This document shows positions 34,180-47,229 of a DNA stretch of 64,000 nucleotides, in pieces. The notes under the pieces are model-generated. The model was given only the letters and a program-made list of their open reading frames with translations, did not search any database and had not been told where the DNA came from. This DNA comes from Ipomoea triloba (lineage: Eukaryota > Streptophyta > Magnoliopsida > Solanales > Convolvulaceae), in the NCBI RefSeq assembly GCF_003576645.1, contig NC_044924.1, positions 25,285,711-25,349,710 on the forward strand, given 5' to 3'. The translations under genes and the position numbers were made by a program. Position 1 is the stretch's first letter, and every line of letters starts with the position of its first letter.

Positions 34180-35009
34180 GGGTGCATTTGGAAAGGATGA
34201 AAATGACTTATGGAAAATGTTTTCTGGAAAATGAGTTATTTTCCAGAAAACATTTTCTTTTCCCGTGTTTGGTTGTATCATGGAAAATTATCTGGATGTG
34301 TTTAATTCATTTTCTAGAAAATAAGCAGAATGGTATAATTAAATATTTTATTTATAATATAACAGTATTTATACTAATAATAAATTAAATATAATCCTAT
34401 AATATTAAATATAAGTTCTTTTTTTTTTCTTTTTCTTTTTTGTCTTTCTTTCCTTTCAACCAGATTTAAGTTTGGATGGCCATTGGTTTATATTGCTACT
34501 TTTGACACCAGACTAAGAAAATTCATACTAATCATTCCCAAATTTTTACATTATTGTGGATTTATATTTCTTGGGGCCTTGTTACTAAATCTCAAGCAAC
34601 ATGAAAAAAAAAAAAAAAAAAAACCAGGAAACTTCATTGGTTTTCGGCAGAAACTAGAAATCTGGTTTCCACCGAAAATCATGTCTGGTCTCCGCACGGA
34701 AACCAGATGGCGGCACTATAGTTTTCATCTTGTTTCCGGTGGATCAGACTGTAGGTTGTTTTGAAGATGATGAATGTTGTTTTGAAGATGAAGAAGGCAA
34801 GAAGTTTGCGCTGAAGACGTTCTCTTAGCTATTGAAGGCAAGGTGGAAAATGACTTCCCCTCAAAAAAAAAAGAGGAAGTTGTTTTCCATAAAAGTAGGC
34901 TCATTATATTTTTCTTTGACAAAATTTTATTTTCCACTGACTTAAGTTTTACTTTGTTTACCAGGAAAATGATTTCCGGAAATCATTTTCCGGGTTTCCA
35001 AACACACCC
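34180..35009. mobile_element. PIF/Harbinger-type MITE with TTA target duplication
   Basis: The 830-bp element starts GGGTGCATTTGGAAA and ends TTTCCAAACACACCC. It is flanked by TTA on both sides (34177-34179 and 35010-35012). The arms repeat the motif 'ggaaaatg..ttttc' in inverted orientation. There is no transposase. Confidence 0.75.
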
Positions 35010-35083
35010 TTAGTATTTTTATTATTTTTCTTACTTTACCTCTATTATCATATCATTTAATTTTTCTAAATATCCATGCATTC

Positions 35084-35677
35084 CATCAGAGTAAACTTTA
35101 GTAACGGAATATTCCGTTAACTATATTATTATTCTTAACTTACTCATTGATTTTCAGTAGAAAGGTCTTAGGTTCGAACTTCATCTCAATCAGAATTGGC
35201 ATAATTGTTAAACGTATACTATGAATATGTTGGAGTGTATTAAAAAAAATACAATATAAAATTTACCATGAACTTTGGTCAATTAATCAAGAATTTATTT
35301 CTAGCGGAAGCCACAAGATGAAGCATGGATCACACCAAACTGGTAAAATTAGTAGGGTTTTGTGTTGTAAAAATTATGCTTGGGTACTATCCAGTGAGGA
35401 TGCTTCATATCTCTGACACATGTTATAGTTATGGATTTTTGAAATAGCAGTTTTGGGTACTATCTTCTAAACTGCCATTGCACCTGTTAACCTAACATTT
35501 CGGTCACGTCATATTTATGGATTCTTGAAATATTTAATTTTATGAAAAATTTGATAATCTTGCATTAATATATATGTCAGGATACCGGATGATACTTTAT
35601 AAATTCTAAAACACTAATCTAAGAATACACATTGGACATTAGACTTATTCGCGCAATACGCGTGTGCTGGTAACTAG
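35084..35677 (+). mobile_element. Helitron 3'-end remnant
   Basis: The tract shares 'aaaggtcttaggttcgaac' and 'catctcaatca' with the Helitron at 40199-41751. It ends with a short stem 'cgcgcaatacgcg' followed by 'tgtgctggtaaCTAG' and a T. A stem upstream of CTAG/T is the typical Helitron 3' signature. No 5' end was identified. Confidence 0.55.
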
Positions 35678-36336
35678 TACCATTATACATGTATAAATGT
35701 TTGTGTAAGCTAAGTTTCAAATTTATAAGCATTTAACAAAAGGATAACAATTTAAAGCTCTCCCAAAATATTGTCACAGATGCACACGGTTTCTAGACAG
35801 GAATTTGTATTAGTGTATTATGTATTCATTGTTCGAAAATTTTATGTTTTTATAATTGTATCATCATCATTATCAATAATCCTATATATTTATAATTGAA
35901 AAAAAAAATCGAATAGTTCATCCAACTGTATACTAAAAATGCAATTAAACACTCGAACTAAAAAATAAAATTAAATTAAATTGAAGCCTTAATCTGTTAA
36001 AATTGTACAATTAATATTTTAACAGGTTACCAAAAAGTAACTGATTAATTTTTCTTTTATATATGGCACCTTATGTGACATCTTATTCAAAAGAAATTAA
36101 AAACCTTCACAAATTGTTGCAAACGACCGAGAAGGTTTTCGGCTTCTTCATCCAATATGGATAAAGATATCGGCGCCTTCTCCATCCGATCTAATGGAGA
36201 AGCCCGCCAAATTTCTTTGTCCATATCAATCTGGACGGGGAAGATGTGTCTTCTACATCCAAGTCAACATGAACGAAGAAGCCATGACAGGTTGTTTTTT
36301 TTTTAATATAATTATTTTGATTTGATTTGTTTTAAA

Positions 36337-36339
<3 letters not shown>

Positions 36340-36428
<89 letters not shown>
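36340..36428. repeat. (AAT)n-(TA)n microsatellite, copy 1
   Basis: AAT trinucleotides pass into TC followed by TA dinucleotides. The equivalent in copy 2 is at 38170-38261. Confidence 0.9.
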
Positions 36429-36431
<3 letters not shown>

Positions 36432-37065
36432 AAAATCCTCCAAAACGAAATCCTATTTCCCACCAAAAATATTGTACATTAAAACAATTAAAATAATAAA
36501 ATAATATTAAAAGTACAATAACATTAAAACACGAAATCCTATAACATCAAAACATTGTTATGCATTAGGATTAGTACATTGTTATAATCTTTATCTTTAT
36601 ATATATAAAAACAAAATCATCCAAAACGAAATCTTCCTTCCCGCCCAAAATATTGTACATTAAAAAATTAAAACAATAAAATAATATTAAAAGTACAATA
36701 ATATTAAAACACGAAATCCTATAACATCAAAACATTGTTATGCATTACGATTAGTACATTGTTATAATACTTATAAAAACAAAATCCTCCAAAACGAAAT
36801 CCTATTTCCCGCCCAAAATATTGTACATTAAAACAATTAAAATAATAAAATAATATTAAAAGTACAATAATATTAAAACACGAAATCATATAACATCAAA
36901 ACATTGTTATGCATTAGGATTAGTACACTGTTATAATCTTTATATATATATATATATAAACAAAATCCTCCAAAACGAAATCTTCATTCCCGCCCAAAAT
37001 ATTGTACATTAAAACAATTAATATAATAGAATAATATTAAAACAATAGAATAATATTAAAACAAT
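36429..37065. repeat. Four tandem monomers of about 165-180 bp, copy 1
   Basis: Each monomer starts 'aaacaaaatc(c/a)tccaaaac' after a short TA run and includes 'attgtacattaaaa' and 'aaaacattgttatgcatta'. Copy 2 of the array is at 38262-38892. Confidence 0.85.
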
Positions 37066-38169
37066 NAGTGTATTAAAAAAAATACAATATAAAATTTACC
37101 ATGAACTTTGGTCAATTAATCAAGAATTTATTTCTAGCGGAAGCCACAAGATGAAGCATGGATCACACCAAACTGGTAAAATTAGTAGGGTTTTGTGTTG
37201 TAAAAATTATGCTTGGGTACTATCCAGTGAGGATGCTTCATATCTCTGACACATGTTATAGTTATGGATTTTTGAAATAGCAGTTTTGGGTACTATCTTC
37301 TAAACTGCCATTGCACCTGTTAACCTAACATTTCGGTCACGTCATATTTATGGATTCTTGAAATATTTAATTTTATGAAAAATTTGATAATCTTGCATTA
37401 ATATATATGTCAGGATACCGGATGATACTTTATAAATTCTAAAACACTAATCTAAGAATACACATTGGACATTAGACTTATTCGCGCAATACGCGTGTGC
37501 TGGTAACTAGTACCATTATACATGTATAAATGTTTGTGTAAGCTAAGTTTCAAATTTATAAGCATTTAACAAAAGGATAACAATTTAAAGCTCTCCCAAA
37601 ATATTGTCACAGATGCACACGGTTTCTAGACAGGAATTTGTATTAGTGTATTATGTATTCATTGTTCGAAAATTTTATGTTTTTATAATTGTATCATCAT
37701 CATTATCAATAATCCTATATATTTATAATTGAAAAAAAAAATCGAATAGTTCATCCAACTGTATACTAAAAATGCAATTAAACACTCGAACTAAAAAATA
37801 AAATTAAATTAAATTGAAGCCTTAATCTGTTAAAATTGTACAATTAATATTTTAACAGGTTACCAAAAAGTAACTGATTAATTTTTCTTTTATATATGGC
37901 ACCTTATGTGACATCTTATTCAAAAGAAATTAAAAACCTTCACAAATTGTTGCAAACGACCGAGAAGGTTTTCGGCTTCTTCATCCAATATGGATAAAGA
38001 TATCGGCGCCTTCTCCATCCGATCTAATGGAGAAGCCCGCCAAATTTCTTTGTCCATATCAATCTGGACGGGGAAGATGTGTCTTCTACATCCAAGTCAA
38101 CATGAACGAAGAAGCCATGACAGGTTGTTTTTTTTTTAATATAATTATTTTGATTTGATTTGTTTTAAA

Positions 38170-38213
<44 letters not shown>

Positions 38214-38264
<51 letters not shown>

Positions 38265-40180
38265 AAAATCCTCCAAAACGAAATCCTATTTCCCACCAAA
38301 AATATTGTACATTAAAACAATTAAAATAATAAAATAATATTAAAAGTACAATAACATTAAAACACGAAATCCTATAACATCAAAACATTGTTATGCATTA
38401 GGATTAGTACATTGTTATAATCTTTATCTTTATATATATAAAAACAAAATCATCCAAAACGAAATCTTCCTTCCCGCCCAAAATATTGTACATTAAAAAA
38501 TTAAAACAATAAAATAATATTAAAAGTACAATAATATTAAAACACGAAATCCTATAACATCAAAACATTGTTATGCATTACGATTAGTACATTGTTATAA
38601 TACTTATAAAAACAAAATCCTCCAAAACGAAATCCTATTTCCCGCCCAAAATATTGTACATTAAAACAATTAAAATAATAAAATAATATTAAAAGTACAA
38701 TAATATTAAAACACGAAATCATATAACATCAAAACATTGTTATGCATTAGGATTAGTACATTGTTATAATCTATATATATATATAAACAAAATTCTCCAA
38801 AACGAAATCTTCATTCCCGCCCAACCTATTGTACATTAAAACAATTAAAATAATAGAATAATATTAAAACAATAGAATAATATTAAAACAATACAATTCA
38901 TATACTACAATTCCAATACAATTCGTATAGGAGTTGTATTAGACTCCAAACAATACAATTCATATACTACAATTCCAATACAATTCGTATCAAATAAATC
39001 TGCTATTAAAACATGAAATTCAATACTACAAAATGAAGTCTACTATTCTACAATTCCTATACTACAATTCCAATACAATTCGTATACTGCAATTCCTCTA
39101 CAATTCCTATATTACAATTCCTCCGTCTATTCGTATTATAAATACATTCATCAATTAGAAATTTTATAACCTACTCACACAAATCGAAATAGGAAAACGA
39201 TATTGTCACGCAAATCTTTCAACAATATTGTTCTTTCACTAATGGGGTCTGTTTTTGTCTCTGCTTCCGACCTATCTCCCAAGACGAGAATGAGTTGTAT
39301 TAGACTCCGGCTAATGCGTTGTTATTTGTCAAGGGAATATCCACATTCCACAATCAACCAACAGACACTGGAGTGCTTACTCCATGACTCCCAGGTAAAT
39401 GTTATTAAGTTTAAAAGTGTATATAAATTAGAGAGAGCAGATTGTGCCTATATCGTGGCCGAATTTTGTTCTATGAATTAGAGGAAAAAAGGTTGTGTAA
39501 ATTTTGCGGTGGTTGGCATTTTGTAGTGAACACTGTAGTCATATTTAATATTTGCACCTACAGAGCATTACAATATTCTTTTTTTTTTTCTTTCTTTCTT
39601 CAGGAAACTTGTATCCATTTACAAATCCCTAAAGAGTTTGTGGTTAAATTCAAGAAACTCTTGAAGGAATGGGAAGTCTATGATATTCACAATTTCATTG
39701 TGCAAACGTATCGCATGAGGTTTAAGTCGTGCGAGCATAAATATATGATGAAAGTGAATCACGACACTTTGATTAGCGCTTCCGATCTAGATGAATCCGT
39801 CTTTCCCAAACACATGTTCAAACTCAATGATTTTAGATCATTGAAGGCTCCCGGAGGAGTGGATAGCAATATGCTAATTGGTAAATTCTTCTTTAAATCT
39901 TATTCTATACTAGATGTGTTTTTATTTCTTTTTGTTATACTAAATTTCTAATAGTATACATTCATGAATACCAATTTTAAATCTTTTGTCAAGAAACATT
40001 TTATCAGACCAAAATAATATTAAATATACATGCATCCTTATTAATACTTTAAATATTTAGTTGCTACAGAATATATAAATTTTAGTTTGGCAATATAGGA
40101 TACACAAGGTCCTTTATTTCAAATATTCTTAAAATATTATAACAAATCCAATCCGTGCAACGCACGGGCGAAAATACTAG
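38214..40180 (+). mobile_element. Helitron 1, inserted in an (AAT)n microsatellite
   Basis: The proposed 5' end TCTATATATA begins at the A/T boundary of an (AAT)n run. The proposed 3' end is the 6-bp stem 'ccgtgcaacgcacgg' then 'gcgaaaataCTAG' at 40177-40180, followed by host T and more AAT repeats. Helitrons insert between A and T without target duplication, which fits exactly. The element (1967 bp) contains the tandem monomers and a truncated RPA-like gene but no Rep/helicase. The 3' end is firm and the 5' end is inferred. Confidence 0.7.
39242..39880 (+). pseudogene. Helitron-borne RPA1-like OB-fold gene, truncated
   Basis: Exons 39242-39394 and 39604-39880 join with GT..AG to give about 143 aa. 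The first ATG in frame is at 39242. The second exon has 'IHLQIPKEFVVKFKKLLKEW' and 'EVYDIHNFIVQTYRMRFKSC', typical of the DUF223 / replication protein A 70-kDa-like OB fold that plant Helitrons carry. These proteins bind single-stranded DNA and are thought to help rolling-circle transposition. The family normally continues for several more OB folds and a zinc finger. Here the frame reaches a donor site at 39881, and no third exon is seen before the Helitron end at 40180. It is probably a deleted copy. Confidence 0.75.
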
Positions 40181-40198
40181 TAATAATAATAATAATAA

Positions 40199-41751
40199 TC
40201 TACTATACTAATAAGAGCCCAAGAGAGTTAGGCCTAAAATGGGTAGAAAAAATGGCGGTCAAATTATTTAATCAGATGGATGGTTCAAATGAATTATTTA
40301 ATCAAATAGATGGTTAAGATAATTCAGATTAATATTATTAATAGAGATTATCTAATTTAACCTTACTTTTATGATTATCCATTAAGTTTTCCGTTAAATA
40401 TTCTCTTCTCCGTTAATATTCCGTTTAACTTTTAACTTACCCATTAATTTCTATAAGAAAGATCTTAGGTTCGAACCTCATCTCAATCAAATTTGACATA
40501 ATTAAGTTTCTCACTCTATTTTACTCTTATTAAATTAAATAAATTAGTAGTTACAACAAAAAATGATACATATGTATTTCTTTAATTTAGAATTATGTGT
40601 CTACAATACCTTTATTTGAAAAAATTATTCATTATCAAAAAATTAAATTAATAAGAGAAAATAATTTCATTAGTTATATTGTCTTTATTTTCTCTCATGC
40701 AAAGATTCTTTACATTCGAATTTATCAATTGATATTCATTACATTGTCCATTATCTTATTTTTACAATATCTTGTAATTAAATATCAAAGTTATAGTACA
40801 AAATAATGTTATATATTTATTTACCAAGTATTTTATTAATACTATGAAAAAAAATTTAAAATAATTTGAACCTAATTATATTAACTACTTTGGGATTGGT
40901 TGACAAAGAGAGTACTCAAATAATAACCCAACAAATTGAAGCGGAATCATTCTATTTTACTCTTATTGAATTAAATAAATTAGTAGTTACACCAAAAAAT
41001 GATACATATGTATTTCTTTAATACCATGAAAAAAATAAAAAAGAATAGTTTGAAACCAATCATATTAACTACTTGGGGAATTTGTTGACAATGAAAGTAC
41101 TCAAATAACCCATTACCCAGCAAATTGAAGCAAGAAACTACTTTTTAATATCTTTGGAATACATAATATTTTAAATTTTCAAATTTTTATTAATTTATTT
41201 AATCTTTTTTCTTAAACTAGGAATTTCTTTATCCACAATAACTCATTCAACAATAATGGTTGAACCAAATGAACCCCAAGCAGAACACCTAAAAAAAGTC
41301 CATAGCTCCTATATCATAATCTCATTGCATGACGTTGTCATCTATGCTACCAACAATAACCGAATTGCAAATAACACACTACCAACAAAAAGGAAGAGAA
41401 CAAATAGTAAAGATGAAAACAATGACAATGTTACTCAAAAGAAAATTAAGAACACTTAGAAAAATTCAAATTAAAAGTAGTATTTATTTAGACTATCATT
41501 TTTAGACAAAATATTTAGACTATCAATTTTACAAGGCTGCAAACATTTATTTTAGTAATAATTATAATGAATTTTCTACATTATCTTTGATTCATATATT
41601 TTGAGTTAGATATTTAAATAAAAAGATTCGACATTCAATTACCCATGTATAAACTTCTCCTATATAATCTTACATTGATATACTTTCAAATATTTATTTA
41701 AATATAAACATTGGGCATTAACCCATTCGCGCAATACGCGTATAAAACTAG
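40199..41751 (+). mobile_element. Helitron 2, adjacent to Helitron 1 in the same microsatellite
   Basis: The element starts TCTACTATACTAATAAGAGC after an A and ends with stem 'cgcgcaatacgcg' and 'tataaaaCTAG' at 41748-41751 before a T. Length is 1553 bp. Only 18 bp of (TAA)n separates it from the end of Helitron 1. It contains internal repeats (40470-40560 and 40960-41010 share 'ttactcttattaaattaaat'). Confidence 0.8.
41256..41459 (+). pseudogene. Short basic ORF in Helitron 2, possible RPA-like tail
   Basis: A 67-codon frame (ATG at 41256) ends in a Lys/Arg-rich tail ('TLPTKRKRTNSKDE', 'TQKKIKN'), similar in style to the C-terminal tails of Helitron RPA-like proteins. On its own it cannot be assigned with confidence. 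Confidence 0.3.
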
Positions 41752-41754
41752 TAA

Positions 41755-42955
41755 TTGTTATAAAGCTTATTAATGGTGGACATTATGGATTGATTATATA
41801 ATGGTGGTAACGGCCATATTTATATTTACAATTATTGTCTTCAGTTAGCAGCGATCACATAAAATTTACACATAATTACATTATAATTTACAACAACAAT
41901 AATGATGATCATTATCATCATCACCTATGTGGCATCATACATGATGGGTGATTTAGAGGTAACATGCCATTATAGGTCAAATATGTTAATTGCTCAATTT
42001 TTCAAGTTTAAGCATTGAATTGGAGAGTTTTTAGTTCGATGACCTATTTGACATTTTTCCTTTATAATTTTACTTAAGGAAAAATGATACTTTTACAGCA
42101 CGTTTGATTCGTGTAATATGCTTAGAATGGAATGGCGTTCCTAGGAATAGGCTTATTCCCTTGTTTGTTAATGTTGAGTATTAGGCTATTTTTGTGTTTT
42201 AACTTTTAGGAATAACCTAATTTTTTTTTTCCTACTTCAACATTCAAATGGTATTTTTCTAAACTTATTTTTTATATATTTTTTTATATTTAACTAACTC
42301 TAGTGAATGTAAATGGTGTTTAATTTTTTTTATATATTTTTCTATTTATTATATTATATATATATATAGGATTTGGATCCAGTGAGATCACCTCATTTAG
42401 ACGAGATAATGAGATTCAATCCTGATCATCTATTGTCTTTTTTTAATGGTACAGATTTGATGGGATTTTAAGATTATTGTTGGTAATTATATATATACTC
42501 CCTTTGTCCCATTTTACCTATCATATTTACTATTCAATGATCAAACTAATTATTTCTTTTTTGCTGATTTTTTAAATATTAATTTTCTTATTGTTTTTAA
42601 ATTTAATTTTTTGTATTTAATAGTATTTTTAATGTAGTTTCTAAATATATACAATTTATATACTAATACTAAAATTAATACTATGAAAAATTGAATTGAA
42701 AATAACTTCAATTAAGCTTGTTAACCGAATCAGACACATAAAATAGGATGGAGGAGTATATATGTTATTAAAAAAAAATTGTTACTGGCAGGTGCAGTTT
42801 ACCATTGCCCAGCCCCCGCTTAATGGGTTAATTAACTCTCGAGGTTTTCCCCTCCTATATGCCCAAAAAGAAAATTGTTGCTTTTTTTTGAAAGAAAAGT
42901 TGTTACTTATATAAATACTTTGTTTTACCTTCACCGTGCATGGAGATTTAGGCCT
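41755..42955. other. AT-rich intergenic, no gene seen
   Basis: 41950-42065 carries one arm of an inverted-type repeat ('gatgacctatttgacatttttcc') without a clear partner. Near 42365-42420, 'ggatttggatccagtgagat' resembles the start region of other plant Helitrons. No gene is supported. Confidence 0.35.
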
Positions 42956-42957
42956 TT

Positions 42958-44793
42958 CTATTCCACTCCATGAATCATAAATTCTTCTACAGCTTTGTGG
43001 TAATCAATGTCAACCTCTTTGTCAGGTATTTCTGCTGAATTAAATTTGTCCATTGTTTCAGCTATAAAGGGTATTGACAATCTTTGTAGGAATATTAGAA
43101 TGTGAACATGAGGTAAGCCACGCTTTTGAAATTCAATAGTATATACCACTGCGCCAAAAGTAAGTTTGTATACGTTAAAAATGAAGGTTAAAAATAGAAT
43201 GGAAAATTAAAAACACTGACTCTATTACGCATTAACAAAGTTAACGAAATGATTATACCTACCGTGACAATACCAAATAGATTCCCTGCTCTTATTTCTT
43301 TCACTAAACAATCCAACTTCATCTTGAAAACACGACATACAATGTCTGGTTTATCCTCAGCATTCAATTTGCATTTTTCAATGTATCTTTGAATCTCCGA
43401 CCATTTGGGATTACATGTGAATGTGATAAATAAGTTTGGGTATCCTTTGTGTCGACAAATTGCCATTGCATCTTGATAATTTTGGATCATATATCTAGCA
43501 CCGCAAGTGAAATTGGATGGTAAGGTGATTCGTTTACCTTGTTTGATAGTATCAACTTCTCCTCTGGTTAAAGCATCTGAAAGGCCTTTATAGGCTTCAC
43601 ATCTTAAAGCCTTTTGATTATTTCTAATATATAGAAGCCTGCTCGATTCAACCATGGTGTAGGCATCTACTAGAAATTGTTGAAAAAGTCTCCTTGCATA
43701 TAGCATTGTAGATACTTCATTAAACCTATCATGTATCCTATAAGCGAAGAACTCACGCTGTGATACATGCACTTTACCCCCACTTTGTTGGTTTCGACTT
43801 GTACTGAATTGAATATCCTCTCTATAGCCATCTTCGTCATATGGGAACATAATAGGATATTGCAACGGGAGATATGCGGGATTGAGCTCATTTATCCTCT
43901 TTAGCCCACCACTATTAGTCTCTACCAAAATATCCCGTTGACCCATAGTTGGATCTAGATCACCAACGATTAGAGCAACTACCTCTGATACAGTGGGTAA
44001 GTTGTATGTCCGAGCATCAACATTTCGCTTCCCAATCAACCTCATCTTAAAATCTACTCCTGGATTTGAGTCAATTTTATTTTTTGCAAAGCGAAATGAT
44101 TTCACCAAAACATTGTGATCAGCCAAATCTTTCTTAATATCTTCCACAATTTCGACATGCATTTTATCCTTATTTTCACACATCCTGATAAAGATAAAGT
44201 GAATACAATTTGTGTTACCTATGTTGGTCGTGGGTAAATATACAGTATAACAAAGAAGTGTAATAGTACGCAAAAATTTGTGGCAGAGGATTACCTGGCG
44301 AATGAATTGATCCGATTGTCGACCTCATTTTCTGTGTCATGGATGTATAATAGAGCAAATTTGGCCTATTTCCGGGTTGCGGAAGTAATCCTCCCATCAA
44401 ATGGAAGTTTTGACCATTAATCCTAAAAATAGGCGGTCCATTACCTATGTTGATATATTTGTCGATCTTTGCCCCTAATGATGTAAAAGCAAACATGTTA
44501 TTATACCTCCTAATGTTTTGTATAAATTCTTTTTGCTTTTGTCCATGAGTAAAAAATAAGTCAGAAATCCTCTTTGGCGGTTGTCGCATCTTAGGTAGCT
44601 TAATTTTTCCATGACCACAGCACGAAGAATATTTTGGTGCACCGGTGCGCACAACTTTATTAACTCGTTCTTCAAACCAATATATTGCATTGCAGTGTTC
44701 ACAAATATTGTTGGGGTCACCAATATCGTTGTAAATCACTGCTAAGATGTAAGCAAATGATGGTTCCAAATAATGATTAAATTTCCAGTACAT
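42958..44793 (-). pseudogene. Helitron Rep (Helitron-like N domain), broken and truncated
   Basis: Three minus-strand blocks match the N-terminal and Rep part of plant Helitron RepHel. The first (44793 to about 44290) starts with a cysteine motif 'CEHCNAIYWFEE' and 'SSCCGHGKIKLP', then 'NMFAFTSLGAKID'. A one-base frameshift near 44365 moves the conserved 'LYIHDTENEV' stretch to another frame. After an intron, 44190-43262 has 'FFAYRIHDRFNE', 'RRLFQQFLVDAYTM' and 'FITFTCNPKWSEI'. After a second intron, 43152-42958 has 'YTIEFQKRGLPHVHILIFLQ', with the HUH-type His pair (HVH), and ends at 'EEFMIHGVE'. The downstream Rep tyrosine region and the whole helicase domain are missing. Rep would nick DNA for rolling-circle transposition, but this copy cannot be functional as it stands. 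Confidence 0.85.
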
Positions 44794-44799
44794 TTATTT

Positions 44800-47225
44800 A
44801 ATGATTGTACTAAGTGAATTGGACTGAAAAATCATTTGCGTACGGCCATTTGGGCACACATTAACCTCCTCCACCGTGGCTACATTAACGAACAAATTTT
44901 CTAAATTGCAAACGATTGATACAGATTGACGTGCAATTTTTTCAGAACTTCGATTTTGGCAATTTGTTTCGTAATAACTATTGGGCTAATAATTACCTAC
45001 AAAAACAGCATTGTGTTGCATATAGTATTGTTATTTTTAATAAAATGCAATAGTAATGTATTTATTTAATGGATTTTATAGACGCGATCCAATTTCAGAT
45101 GTACAATTTTGTTACGATACATATTATATAGCATAATACATTAGTTCATGAAAAAAAATTGTTTAAAAAAATATTAAACTACCCCAAACAATTATCTGAC
45201 TTCAAATAATCTCTAATTTCTATTTCATTATGCATATTTAAACATACCTGGTACGCCGCGAAATCTTATGTTTCTTTGCTTATTTTCAATGGTTGTTCAT
45301 ATTGTGTTGCAGTCAATTGTTCTGCGACCATGATTAAGAGCATAGTACATTAAATTAATTTATTTGATCTGACCTACTAAACCAAAAGCTTTGATAACAC
45401 ACCAGTAATGAGCATATATAAATTTACAATTTCAAAGAAATCACCTTTAGTCGCATTACTTAATGGTTTGTCAACCGTAGCTGTAAACGTTGGTTCCGTA
45501 GTTATTAGCTTTTGAAATTGACCGAAGACCTTTAAAGGTGTCTTGTTGCATCTTTGTCTACCTTCTTCTTTAGTTGACTAGACTACTAACAACTTTCGAA
45601 AAATGATTTAAACAATTCATATTATTTCAAATAAATATAAATTTTAATAAGATTTACAAACTAACCATTAGTCACATCGTTTAATGGAACTATAACTTCT
45701 ATCACTGTTCTTGAACTTGTAGCTGTTGAGTGAAGTTAGATCAAGGAATGTGCAATGTAAAATAAAACAGAGATATAATATTACTCAATTATATCCAAAA
45801 TTTGGAAAATAGTTTAGATCTAATTTTATTTAAATTTGTCCATACCTTGATTGGATCTTCCAATTTGAGTATTATTATTGGTGCCAATAATACTCGATTT
45901 GATTAATTGACCACCTGCAAATTTCATTGCATTGAAAATCTTAATATCAACGACATTGGATGCAAATACGTATAGGTAATAGTTAGGATGTGTATGTATT
46001 TAGTTTTGATCATACTTACTATTAGTTATAATGCTCAATGGTGAATTGATTGAATTTTCAAAAACACCAAATACGTACGGACTTGATTGTTGCGAACCAT
46101 TTACATGGTTAAGACTATGAATATTTCTGTTCAGTACCGATGTTGTTGGTTCTTCTCTAAAAAGCATAGAAAATATGATAAAGTTGTTACATATTACAAA
46201 TTTAATAATTTAATTATTAGCAGCATATAATGAACTAAGGTATGTAAAGTATAATACATTAAGCAATTTTGTAATAAAATTTCAAAACATATTTTAAAAA
46301 AATTAGACTGCCTTTGTAGGGACATATTTTAATAACATTGTAAATGGATATAATGCCATTCCTAAATCTAATTTAGCCAATTGTCCTGTAGTTTATACAC
46401 CCATAGTTGCATTCTAGACTATACTTTCGTAATCTTCTCAATCTTCTACGCTCTGTTACCTAATCCATCCTCTCTACTTAGCTTGGCAGATTCTTCCACT
46501 TAGGATAATATACAATAATTTTATCCAAAGAAAATTTTATACTGTCTCTTCTTCATGAGGCAGGAAATTTTATTTGATGCGGTAGTATTTGATTGATTTT
46601 TTTTATTTGTTTATTAGATATACTCATTTTCAAGTCATTGTATCCTTAATCAATTCATAAACACCTAATCAAAATAAAGATTTGTTTTTAAGTGACGAGG
46701 GAAACTTGCAACCACTGCTCGATGGATGTGCACTGAGTAAAATCCGTAGTGTTGTGACCCTAGCCGGCAAAGGACCACAATGAGATAAACCAACATATGG
46801 TATACATAGCTGACTGTCTCAAATCAAGAATGCCAAAATGTAAAATAGAGAGTTTTATTAAACAACTCATATCTAAACTTAAGATGAAAAATAACATTAT
46901 TTTTAGGATTAATATTTGATGCACCGCCGATGTAGAGATGCTATACACCGCAGTGAAGGAGAAGATGCCACATCATTTAAAAAAAAAAGTCAATATTAAC
47001 CGGGTCCTTTTTTGCAAAATATTTAAGGCTTGTATTTAATTATGAAACTCTTTATTTCTTATTAACAAATTATATTACTTTCCTAAACATATTTATTAAT
47101 TATTATATATCTAATTTCCTAATCATTTTTATTAAATCTATATGTTAATCACACTCACGAGCATATTAATTTGAAGCCATCTAATTCAATATAATTCCCA
47201 GGATTCATATCACACGCATATTAAT
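44800..47225. other. Probable continuation of the degraded Helitron and AT-rich DNA
   Basis: 44800-46200 may be the region upstream of rep on the minus strand, with exon-like islands but no recognisable protein. 46300-47225 is AT-rich. Around 46920-46980 'caccgccgatgtagagatgc' is an isolated GC-richer stretch. No gene is supported. Confidence 0.35.
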
Positions 47226-47229
47226 TTTG

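Larger units (their letters stand above)
35234..38892. repeat. 1.83-kb direct duplication around a single N
   Basis: Copy 1 (35234-37065) and copy 2 (37067-38892) are almost identical over their full length and are separated only by one N at 37066. Differences are confined mainly to the last 130 bp of copy 1 and the length of TA runs. The position of the N suggests an unresolved contig overlap rather than a true duplication. The repeat includes the Helitron 3' remnant and the microsatellite next to Helitron 1. Confidence 0.9.
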
